Shown here piece after piece: positions 1-5,671 of a stretch of 6,498 nucleotides of DNA. The notes under the pieces are model-generated. The model saw only the letters and a program-made list of their open reading frames with translations, did no database searches and had not been told where the DNA came from. Position numbers and translations under genes: made by a program. Numbering within the stretch: the first letter of the stretch is position 1; the number at the start of each line of letters is the position of its first letter. The stretch is from Anaerolineales bacterium UBA2200. GTDB lineage: Bacteria; Chloroflexota; Anaerolineae; UBA2200. The stretch covers positions 1 through 6,498 of the forward strand of contig DCVA01000010.1 of NCBI GenBank assembly GCA_002327925.1, given 5' to 3'.

Positions 1-626
1 GGCAGCCAGCAGACACCCCGGGCGCATACGGGCCGGGCGGGCAGCCAGCCGACACTCCCGGCGCCTACGGACCGGGAGGGCAGCCAGCAGACACCCCGGG
101 CGCATACGGACCGGGGGCTCAGCCGACCGAGACGCCGGGCGCTTATGGGCCAGGAGCTCAGCCCACGTCAACGCCGGGCGGGTACGGTCCGGGCGGGCAG
201 CCGTCCGTGACACCGGGCGCTTCCGATGGCCCTGGCGGCCAGATGTCCGAAACGCCGGGTGCTTATGGGCCGGGTGTTCAGGCGACGGTCACTCCCGGAG
301 GCAACAATCTCGAGCCGCTGCCCTCGCGTACGCCGACGGGCGTAGGACCGGGTCCGCTCCCGGATCATACGCCAACCGGCGCTCCGCCTGAGCCGCTGCC
401 CTCGTGCACGCCGACGGGCATAGGCCCTGGACCGCTCCCGGACCATACGCCAACCGGCGCTCCCCCTGAGCCGCTGCCCTCGTGCACGCCGACGGGCATC
501 GGACCGGGACCGCTCCCGGACCATACGCCAACCGGCGCTCCCCCTGAGCCGTTGCCGTCCGCAACGCCCGTGAGCTACGGACCGGGACCCTGGCCCTGGA
601 TCATGCCAGCTCCGTATCGCAGGTGA
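1..626 (+). CDS. Pro/Gly/Thr-rich 13-residue repeat protein, C-terminal part
   Basis: The reading frame is open from the left edge (first full codon at base 3) to TGA at 624-626, giving 207 visible residues; the start lies outside the window. Nearly all of it is a 13-residue repeat. The first eight units resemble QPADTPGAYGPGG; from base 312 they become paired units resembling EPLPSCTPTGIGP and GPLPDHTPTGAPP. A Thr-Pro pair recurs every 13 residues, 15 times, with a single 14-residue exception (bases 198-239). The protein ends in a short aromatic, basic tail (WPWIMPAPYRR). There is no transmembrane segment or known catalytic motif in the visible part. Gly-Pro-Gly turns resemble those of elastomeric or silk-like proteins, which suggests an extended structural or surface role, but that is inference. 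The family is not recognised. Near-synonymous divergence between units supports real coding. A signal peptide or globular domain could lie upstream. Confidence 0.75.
   Translation, partial: QPADTPGAYGPGGQPADTPGAYGPGGQPADTPGAYGPGAQPTETPGAYGPGAQPTSTPGGYGPGGQPSVTPGASDGPGGQMSETPGAYGPGVQATVTPGGNNLEPLPSRTPTGVGPGPLPDHTPTGAPPEPLPSCTPTGIGPGPLPDHTPTGAPPEPLPSCTPTGIGPGPLPDHTPTGAPPEPLPSATPVSYGPGPWPWIMPAPYRR
3..311 (+). repeat. 39-bp tandem repeat array A (in coding sequence)
   Basis: About eight units of 39 bp lie in frame, each encoding a variant of QPADTPGAYGPGG. The first three units are almost identical at the DNA level; later ones drift (TET, TST, SVT, SET in place of ADT). Unit six (198-239) carries one extra codon, Ser-Asp replacing Tyr, so it is 42 bp. 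The last unit degrades into TPGGNNL and passes into the next array without losing phase. The array runs off the left edge, so its copy number is unknown. Confidence 0.9.
312..584 (+). repeat. 78-bp tandem repeat array B (in coding sequence)
   Basis: Three full 78-bp units (312-389, 390-467, 468-545) and a partial, diverged fourth (546-584). Each encodes two related 13-residue halves, so the higher-order unit is a doubled version of the period in array A. The second and third units differ at three bases by eye, all in third codon positions and all silent. Units two and three contain a Cys (PSCTP) where unit one has Arg and the last has Ala. Confidence 0.9.
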
Positions 627-660
627 GGTGTAACCGACAGGCAGGACAGTTCGTTGTATG

Positions 661-688
661 GACAGGGACGGGAGTTGCGTCCCCAGTC
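661..688 (+). promoter_or_regulatory. Small hairpin upstream of the exported-protein gene
   Basis: GGGACG (665-670) and CGTCCC (678-683) form a perfect 6-bp stem with a 7-base loop, and GAC/GTC (661-663/686-688) could extend it across a small internal loop. No T tract follows, so it is not a convincing terminator. It sits just upstream of the GGAGG ribosome site at 701-705 and could be an mRNA 5' structure or processing site between the two plus-strand genes. It may also be chance. Confidence 0.25.
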
Positions 689-715
689 AGATAGGCAATA
701 GGAGGAAAAGACAAG

Positions 716-1123
716 ATGAAGAGAACCCTGTGGATCGCAGCGATTGTGGTGGCCCTGATAGCCGTAGCGGCTCTGCCAGCCGCCGCGGAAGGCGACAAGA
801 ATCGTTATCGCCGCCTGGGCAACGTGTTCGGACTGGTGGGTGAAGTGACGGCGGTGGACGCAGACGCCGGCACCATCACCATCGAAGTGATGTCGGGCAG
901 CAAGCTGGTCAAGGTCGCCATGAACATCGAGGTAACCCTGACCACCAACGATGACACCCGGTTCATTCAGTACATCGGTCCAGAGTGCGAGGAGGCCGCC
1001 TTCGAGGACGTTGAGATCGGCGATTTCATCAGCGCCAACGGCCTGGTACTGACCGAGGGTGACACGACCGTGTTTCTGGCGAGCCGCGTGACGATCGACA
1101 TACCGCTGGACTGCCAGCTATAG
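716..1123 (+). CDS. Small exported protein, probable DUF5666-like beta domain
   Basis: A 135-residue protein with a clear Sec signal: basic MKR, a hydrophobic core (about residues 5-20) and a likely signal peptidase I cut after PAAA at residue 24. The mature part of about 110 residues is beta-rich: GEVTAVDADAGTITIEV near residues 42-58 and FEDVEIGDFISANGLVL near 96-112, ending in a strand LASRVTI. This layout (turnover strand pair, then a V-GD-V/I-G segment, then a final 'A-S-V-I' strand) resembles the DUF5666/OB-like secreted domain; the assignment is by pattern only. Two cysteines (C91, C133) may form a disulfide outside the cell. ATG at 716 is preceded by GGAGG at 701-705 with a 10-base gap, which fixes the start. 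The gene follows the repeat protein by 89 bases in the same direction and is closed by an intrinsic terminator. Function is unknown. Confidence 0.8.
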   Translation: MKRTLWIAAIVVALIAVAALPAAAEGDKNRYRRLGNVFGLVGEVTAVDADAGTITIEVMSGSKLVKVAMNIEVTLTTNDDTRFIQYIGPECEEAAFEDVEIGDFISANGLVLTEGDTTVFLASRVTIDIPLDCQL

Positions 1124-1195
1124 GGCTGAGCGATTCGAGCCGCTGACTAACCGGCGGGTGCCACTGACGCCTGCCTGCGCCAGCACAGGCACCCC

Positions 1196-1223
1196 AAAGA
1201 GGAGGCCCAACGGCCTCCTCTTT
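1196..1223 (+). terminator. Rho-independent terminator after the exported-protein gene
   Basis: AAAGAGGAGGCC (1196-1207) and GGCCTCCTCTTT (1212-1223) form a perfect 12-bp stem around the 4-base loop CAAC. The left arm starts with AAA and the right arm ends TTT followed by GCTTTGC, giving a partial T tract. It lies 72 bases after the stop at 1123 and separates the first two plus-strand genes from the URO-D-like gene. The A/T ends would make it usable from either strand, but no minus-strand gene ends here. Confidence 0.85.
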
Positions 1224-1297
1224 GCTTTGCCGGGGCGTTCGCACAAACCGATCCAGAGGGTAGCGGCACCTGAATACGACCCGGACTCCAAAACGCC

Positions 1298-1303
1298 TAT
1301 AAT
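1298..1303 (+). promoter_or_regulatory. Probable -10 element for the URO-D-like gene
   Basis: A perfect TATAAT stands out in GC-rich sequence, downstream of a terminator and upstream of the next gene, where a promoter is expected. No good TTGACA-like -35 is seen at 16-18 bases; the upstream bases (CTGAATACGA around 1270-1279) are weak. Transcription would begin near 1310, leaving a leader of roughly 95 bases before the ATG at 1406. Confidence 0.45.
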
Positions 1304-1405
1304 GGTGCACAGAAGCAGAGCGAAGGGCCGAACGGTAATCGCAACGCCCTCTCAGGCCCTGGCCGGCAAGACCGTGACCTACGCCCAACGTCCGGGAGGT
1401 TCAGC

Positions 1406-2581
1406 ATGAACTCACGACAGCGCATCCGCACAGCCCTGGCCCATCAGGAGCCGGACCGCGTGCCCCTCGACCTGGGCGCCACTGTCCTGACAGGCATCCA
1501 TGTGACGGCCTACGAGCGTCTGAGGGACCACCTCGGCATGCCGCACAGGGGCGATATCCAAACCCTCGATGTGCTCCAACAGCTGGCCGTCGTGGACGAG
1601 GATATGCGCCAGCGGCTGAAGGTGGACGTGCGTGACATAGCGCCCCGCTCTTCGGCCACTTTCCAGGTCGAGATCCGCGATGGCGGCGACTATACCTACT
1701 TCTATGATGAGTGGGGCATTGGCTGGCGCAGGCCCAAGATCGGCGGCCTCTACTACGACATGTTCGACAACCCGCTGCGGGCTGCGCAGAGCTTTGCGGA
1801 CATAGACGCCCACCCCTGGCCCGATCCGGTCGATCCGGCGCGTTTTGCCGGTCTGGGCGAACGCGCGAAAAACGCCGCCGAGCTGGAGGGACAGGGAGTG
1901 GTCCTGGGCGGGCTATGCGGGGGAATCCTCGAGATGGCCGCCTGGCTGCGCGGCTTTGAGAGCTATTTCATAGACCTGGCGGTGAACCAGCGGCTGCTCG
2001 GCTACTTGATGGACAAAGTGCTGGAGCTCAAGCTGGCCTACTGGGAGAAAGCCCTGGCGGAGGTAGGTGTCTACGCCGACGTGGTACAAGAAGCCGACGA
2101 CTTTGCCGGGCAGCTTGGCATGCTCATCTCGCCGGCCACGTACCGCGCTCTGGTCAAACCCCGCCACAATAAGCTCTTCCAGGTGCTCCACGCCCGCAGC
2201 CAGGCCAGCATCTTTTTCCACTCCTGCGGCGCCATCCGCCCGGTGATCCCGGACCTGATCGACATCGGCCTGGACATTCTCAATCCGGTGCAGGTCAGCG
2301 CTGCCGGTATGGACTCGGCAGCGCTCAAGCGTGACTTTGGGCGCAGCCTGACCTTCTGGGGCGGCGGCGTCGACACGCAGCGTGTGCTGGGCAACGGCAC
2401 GCCGCAGCAAGTACGAGAGGACGTCAAACGGCGCATCGAGGACCTGGCTCCGGGCGGCGGCTTTGTGTTTGCCACGGTTCACAACATCCAGCCCAACGTC
2501 CCGCCGGAAAACATCCTGGCCATGTGGGAGACGCTGCAACAGTACGGTGCCTATCCCATCAGCGCCCCGGAGCGTGCCTGA
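1406..2581 (+). CDS. URO-D/MtaA-like superfamily protein (not classical HemE)
   Basis: A 391-residue protein of the uroporphyrinogen decarboxylase-like superfamily, which holds HemE and corrinoid-dependent methyltransferases such as MtaA and CmuA. Seen: N-terminal HQEPDRVPLDLG (13-24), DDFAGQLGMLISP (231-243), the metal-site signature FFHSCG (271-276), DLIDIGLDILNPVQ (283-296), then GGGFVFATVHNIQPNVPPENILAM (split at 350-360 and 361-373). The HemE N-terminal signature (RQAGRYLPEY type) is absent, so porphyrin decarboxylation is unlikely. H272 and C274 match the first two Zn ligands of MtaA-type enzymes; the usual third ligand Cys appears to be H359. By family analogy it may move a methyl group or bind a corrinoid or related cofactor in the cytoplasm, but no corrinoid protein or substrate methyltransferase adjoins it. 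GGGAGG (1394-1399) sits 6 bases before ATG. The length is normal for a single-domain member. Confidence 0.85.
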   Translation: MNSRQRIRTALAHQEPDRVPLDLGATVLTGIHVTAYERLRDHLGMPHRGDIQTLDVLQQLAVVDEDMRQRLKVDVRDIAPRSSATFQVEIRDGGDYTYFYDEWGIGWRRPKIGGLYYDMFDNPLRAAQSFADIDAHPWPDPVDPARFAGLGERAKNAAELEGQGVVLGGLCGGILEMAAWLRGFESYFIDLAVNQRLLGYLMDKVLELKLAYWEKALAEVGVYADVVQEADDFAGQLGMLISPATYRALVKPRHNKLFQVLHARSQASIFFHSCGAIRPVIPDLIDIGLDILNPVQVSAAGMDSAALKRDFGRSLTFWGGGVDTQRVLGNGTPQQVREDVKRRIEDLAPGGGFVFATVHNIQPNVPPENILAMWETLQQYGAYPISAPERA

Positions 2582-2585
2582 AAGC

Positions 2586-3578
2586 TTAGAGCTCGACCGG
2601 TTTGCCGCTGCGCATCGATTGCAGTACGGCATGTGCCACACGCAGGGCGTCGAGCGCCACCTCGCCGCTGACCACTGGCTCGGCCTCACCCCGAAGGTAG
2701 GCCACAAAGGCGGCATACTCGTCGCGCAGGTAGTACTGCTCCGGAAGGTGCAGGATAATGTCGGGCTGGGTGTACTTGCCGTCGGTGAAGAGAGCGAACG
2801 ATGGGGCGCGGGCGTCGATGTACGCAGCGCCCTGGCTGCCCACCACCTCGAGCTGGGCATCGACCAGGGTCGGAACGCCGTAGGGCAGGGCCCAGCTCTG
2901 CTCCAGCAGCGCAATGGCCCCGTTGGCAAAGCGCAGCGTGCTGAGAATGGCGTCCGAGATTCCGAGGTCGGTCAGTACCTTGGAGACGCCCTCGGCATAG
3001 ACCCGGGTGATGCTCGACCCCACAATCCACTGCAGAGCGTCTATGTCATGCACGCCCTGGAAAATCATCGTCTCCGTACGACCTCCCAGGCGGCGCCCGC
3101 TCCAGGTGGTCGCATTGCGCCTGGCGTAAGCGTGGACAATCTCGCCCAGCTTGCCTGCGGCCACGCTCTGCTGGATGGCCTTGTAGCGCGGGTCATAGCG
3201 CAGCGTGTGCCCGACCATCAGCTTGACCCCGCTCTGTTGCGCCGCCAGGATGATCGCCGCCCCGTCCTCTACTGTGGTGGCGATCGGCTTTTCCAGAAAG
3301 AGGTGCAGCCCGGCCGCCGCCGCCGCACGGCACGGCTCTGTGTGGAACTGGTCACTGGTGGCCACGACCACCGCATCCAGTGGCAGGCGCTGCAGCATCT
3401 CCTGATAGTCCGTGTACCCGGGGACCCCCAGCTCGCTGCTGACGCGTTCCACGACATCGGCCTTGATGTCCGCCACGCCCGCCAGAATCACCCCTGGCAT
3501 CTGGCGGCACACCTGGGCGTGCCGGGCGCCCATGGCGCCCAGGCCAATCACCGCCAGACGAAGCAGGTCGCCCGTCAT
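2586..3578 (-). CDS. Gfo/Idh/MocA family NAD(P)-dependent oxidoreductase
   Basis: A complete 330-residue cytoplasmic dehydrogenase of the Gfo/Idh/MocA family, which oxidises or reduces hydroxyl groups of sugars, polyols and related compounds. The Rossmann motif GLGAMGARHA is at 12-21, an acidic strand end (VADIKAD) near 35-41, and the family EKP motif at 96-98 with catalytic Lys97. The C-terminal alpha/beta domain begins near 125 and contains GVHDIDALQWIVG (175-187), including the expected His177. The Asp that normally lies four residues before this His appears replaced by Phe173. ATG at 3578 is preceded by AAGGGAGG (3593-3586) with a 7-base gap. It is the last gene of the minus-strand run, 35 bases after the FAD oxidoreductase, and its stop is 4 bases from the stop of the URO-D-like gene. 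Family assignment is firm; substrate is unknown. Confidence 0.93.
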   Translation of the reverse strand: MTGDLLRLAVIGLGAMGARHAQVCRQMPGVILAGVADIKADVVERVSSELGVPGYTDYQEMLQRLPLDAVVVATSDQFHTEPCRAAAAAGLHLFLEKPIATTVEDGAAIILAAQQSGVKLMVGHTLRYDPRYKAIQQSVAAGKLGEIVHAYARRNATTWSGRRLGGRTETMIFQGVHDIDALQWIVGSSITRVYAEGVSKVLTDLGISDAILSTLRFANGAIALLEQSWALPYGVPTLVDAQLEVVGSQGAAYIDARAPSFALFTDGKYTQPDIILHLPEQYYLRDEYAAFVAYLRGEAEPVVSGEVALDALRVAHAVLQSMRSGKPVEL

Positions 3579-3613
3579 TGCGCAGCCTCCCTTCTATTGC
3601 CCTGTGTCTCGTG

Positions 3614-4951
3614 CTAGCGCAGGAAGGCCTTCTCGGCAACCAGCGCGGTCTGCACGTCCTTGCTGTCGAGCCCGCCGGGTGAGACGCCGTGCCGCGCCGA
3701 GAGAGCGGCGGCGGTGCCGGCGGCCTGCCCGATGGCCATGCAGGCGGGCGTCGTGCGCAGGGAGGCAAAGGCCTCTATGCTGCAGGAGATGGCCCGGCCG
3801 GCGACCAACACGTTGCTTAGATCCTTCGACACCAGACTGCGGTAGGGGATGTCGTAGGCGCCGCCCTGCAGCTCTAGATTGATGAGCCCCTTGCCCGTGG
3901 GATCGTGTATATCGATCATGTAGCCGTTGCGCGCGACGACGTCGTCAAAACGCCGTCCGGTGGTGGCATCGTCCGTGCTCAGCGTGTACAGTCCGGCCAG
4001 GCGGCGGCTCTCCCGTACGCCGATCTGCGGTCCGGTCTCGGCGACAAAGCTCTGGCTGAACCCGGGAATGTGCTGTCTGAAGAAGTCAAACACATCTCTG
4101 ACCTGGACACGGGCCTCGATTTCGGCGGCAACCACGTCCTCGACATTCGTGGGGTCCTTGTTAATGACCCGCGTCGTGTTGATCAAGACCTGCCCGGGGC
4201 GCATGCCGGCAAAGAACAGCGCATGGTCACGGGGCACGTAGGAGGGGGCGTACTGCTTCCAGGCGCTGTAGAAACCGGAAATGCCTGTGAGCGGCAGCTT
4301 GTCGAGCTGGCTGATGCGGCTGGCAGGCCAGAATTCCTCAGGATGCAGCATCATATATTGCCGGACCGGCTCCAGGTCTGCCCCGCCCACGACGAACATC
4401 ATGGTCATGGGTTGCACCTTGCCATCCAGGGGTCGTCCGAGCACCGTGGCGCCCCCTGCCAGCGCGACCAGACCGCAGTCACCCGTGCCATCCACAAAGA
4501 CCTTTCCATGCACGGTGCGCCGGCCGTAGGGACTCACCGTTTCCACGGCAGAAATCCGGTCGCCTTGCAGGCGCACTTCGGCGGCAACGGAATGCAGCAG
4601 GAGCTCGACGCCGGCTTCTTGCGCCATTTCCAGCGCCAGGTCTTTGAAGGCCTCCTTATCAAACGGCGTCAGGTAAGAGTTGACGCCGATGGTATCCCAC
4701 ATGTGACCTGGAGAGGCACCCCGCGCCTGCAGGCGGTCCACGATTTCCTGAGGGATGCCCTGGATCACCTGGTGGCCCTCGATATCATGAAAGGTCATCC
4801 ACGGGTAGACCAGCGCCGCCGTGGACATGCCGCCCAGAAAGCCGTAGCGCTCGATGAGCAACACGCTGGCGCCCATTCTGCCCGCGGCAATCGCGGCCAG
4901 GAGACCACCCGGTCCGCCACCCAGTACCACTACATCATACGATTCTCTCAT
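3614..4951 (-). CDS. FAD-dependent oxidoreductase (PF12831 type), complete
   Basis: A complete 445-residue flavoprotein. An N-terminal FAD-binding Rossmann motif GGGPGG (11-16) is followed by an acidic strand end in LLIER (31-35) and LGGMSTAAL (39-47). VDGTGDCGLVALAG (153-166) is the second FAD contact region. The C-terminal half carries the family hallmarks: GVRESRRLAG (311-320), YDIPYRSLV (366-374), NVLVAGRAIS (380-389) and CMAIGQAAGTAAAL (404-417). There is no signal peptide or membrane segment, so it is probably cytoplasmic. PF12831 enzymes are a broad, mostly uncharacterised group related to fumarate reductase-type flavoproteins, so the reaction is unknown. ATG at 4951 follows GGAGGAGGAG (4966-4957) with a 5-base gap, the strongest ribosome site in the window. 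It begins 30 bases after the HEXXH protein gene and precedes the Gfo/Idh/MocA gene by 35 bases. It is a paralogue of the enzyme at 5668-6498. Confidence 0.92.
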   Translation of the reverse strand: MRESYDVVVLGGGPGGLLAAIAAGRMGASVLLIERYGFLGGMSTAALVYPWMTFHDIEGHQVIQGIPQEIVDRLQARGASPGHMWDTIGVNSYLTPFDKEAFKDLALEMAQEAGVELLLHSVAAEVRLQGDRISAVETVSPYGRRTVHGKVFVDGTGDCGLVALAGGATVLGRPLDGKVQPMTMMFVVGGADLEPVRQYMMLHPEEFWPASRISQLDKLPLTGISGFYSAWKQYAPSYVPRDHALFFAGMRPGQVLINTTRVINKDPTNVEDVVAAEIEARVQVRDVFDFFRQHIPGFSQSFVAETGPQIGVRESRRLAGLYTLSTDDATTGRRFDDVVARNGYMIDIHDPTGKGLINLELQGGAYDIPYRSLVSKDLSNVLVAGRAISCSIEAFASLRTTPACMAIGQAAGTAAALSARHGVSPGGLDSKDVQTALVAEKAFLR

Positions 4952-4956
4952 ACCTG

Positions 4957-4966
4957 CTCCTCCTCC
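4957..4966 (-). promoter_or_regulatory. Strong Shine-Dalgarno of the complete FAD oxidoreductase
   Basis: Read on the minus strand this is GGAGGAGGAG, 5 bases before ATG at 4951. It supports that start and implies strong independent translation of this gene within the operon, in contrast to the coupled TTG start of the gene before it. Confidence 0.7.
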
Positions 4967-4981
4967 AGGGATTGAACTCTG

Positions 4982-5671
4982 TCAGGCAGCGCCATCCCGC
5001 AAAGAGCGGGCGCGCCGCACGAGATCATCAAACCGCTCGGGTGAGCGATAGATCGTGAGCAAGTCGAGGATCACCGTGGTGACCCTCAGCCGGCAGAACT
5101 CGCGCACAAACGCATGCGCGCCGAGCTCATCCAGCACGGGAACCTCCACCCATCGTCCCACAGGACCGACGACCCGCCGCCGGAGGCGATGCCGCGCGCT
5201 GACGCGTCCCAGGGAGGTGAGCGCAAGGTGGTGGTACAATTCATGAGCCAGGAGCACATCCAGTACCAGATCCTCCGGAGACCGGGCGCCCGGCCCTGCC
5301 GGAGCCGGGCCGGGCAGCAGGCCCGCTCTTTCGGCCAGCTCTGTCAACGCGGGAATGGCCTGCTGAAAGACCTCCACCTGTGGCGGGTCCTGCTGGTAGC
5401 TGCTGCGCGGATGGCGCCAGCTCACCCGGGACTCCTGTGCCGAGTAGACGATCGGAACCTCGAGCGCGGCCAGCACGTCCCGCGCCCGCCCCTCCGGATG
5501 GGTCCGGCGGACAACCAGCGCTGCGTCACGACCCTCCGCCAGGGCCATGGGCACAACACCCGCCGATGCCAGCTCCCCGACCAGGGCCTGATCCTCTATC
5601 AGCAGCCAGGGCCATACCCGGTCGTCGCCAAGCAGTTCGATGACCTCGGGCGCCAGAGGAGCTTGGCTCAA
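4982..5671 (-). CDS. Putative zinc metallopeptidase-like protein with HELYHH motif
   Basis: A 229-residue protein I do not recognise as a named family. Its clear feature is LLAHELYHHLAL (141-151), a HEXXH zinc site with catalytic Glu144 intact at the start of a helix. About 35 residues later comes VLDELGAHAFVREF (179-192), where E182 could be the third zinc ligand, an arrangement similar to gluzincins of the ImmA/IrrE (M78)-like type; this is by pattern only. A Pro/Gly linker (PGPAPAGPG, 120-128) separates it from an N-terminal half without known motifs. No signal peptide or membrane segment, so probably cytoplasmic. The TTG start overlaps the preceding FAD oxidoreductase stop as TTGA (5671-5668) with AGGGAG (5687-5682) 10 bases upstream, indicating translational coupling. 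A later Met (residue 42) is a weaker alternative that would remove a well-formed N-terminal segment. It lies between two paralogous flavoenzyme genes. Confidence 0.75.
   Translation of the reverse strand: MSQAPLAPEVIELLGDDRVWPWLLIEDQALVGELASAGVVPMALAEGRDAALVVRRTHPEGRARDVLAALEVPIVYSAQESRVSWRHPRSSYQQDPPQVEVFQQAIPALTELAERAGLLPGPAPAGPGARSPEDLVLDVLLAHELYHHLALTSLGRVSARHRLRRRVVGPVGRWVEVPVLDELGAHAFVREFCRLRVTTVILDLLTIYRSPERFDDLVRRARSLRDGAA

Noticed and set aside
168..564. Minus-strand open frames of 118 and 91 residues opposite the repeat protein
   Set aside because: They arise because the repeat length is a multiple of three, which keeps other frames open. The plus frame has silent-only unit differences and a natural C-terminus.
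3..584. CRISPR array
   Set aside because: The repeats are directly contiguous coding units of 39 and 78 bp with no unique spacers.
627..700. Possible promoter before the exported-protein gene
   Set aside because: TTGTAT-like bases near 654 lack a -35 partner at a suitable distance; not distinguishable from background.
1029..1409. Small open frames on both strands in the gap between the exported protein and the URO-D-like gene
   Set aside because: They run through the terminator hairpin and promoter region, lack good ribosome sites and have no recognisable sequence.
1406..2581. Classical HemE (haem biosynthesis)
   Set aside because: The HemE N-terminal signature is absent and the HSCG motif points to the methyltransferase-like side of the superfamily.
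1913..2929. Minus-strand open frame of 338 residues across the convergent junction
   Set aside because: It is antisense to the URO-D-like gene and out of frame within the Gfo/Idh/MocA gene, with low-complexity sequence and no family motif.
2382..3617. Plus-strand open frame of 411 residues overlapping the URO-D-like gene and opposite the Gfo/Idh/MocA gene
   Set aside because: It overlaps a complete family member on each strand, has no ribosome site and no recognisable domain; it is a high-GC shadow.
3905..4975. Plus-strand open frame of 356 residues opposite the complete FAD oxidoreductase
   Set aside because: Antisense shadow; the opposite strand encodes an intact protein with all family motifs and a strong ribosome site.
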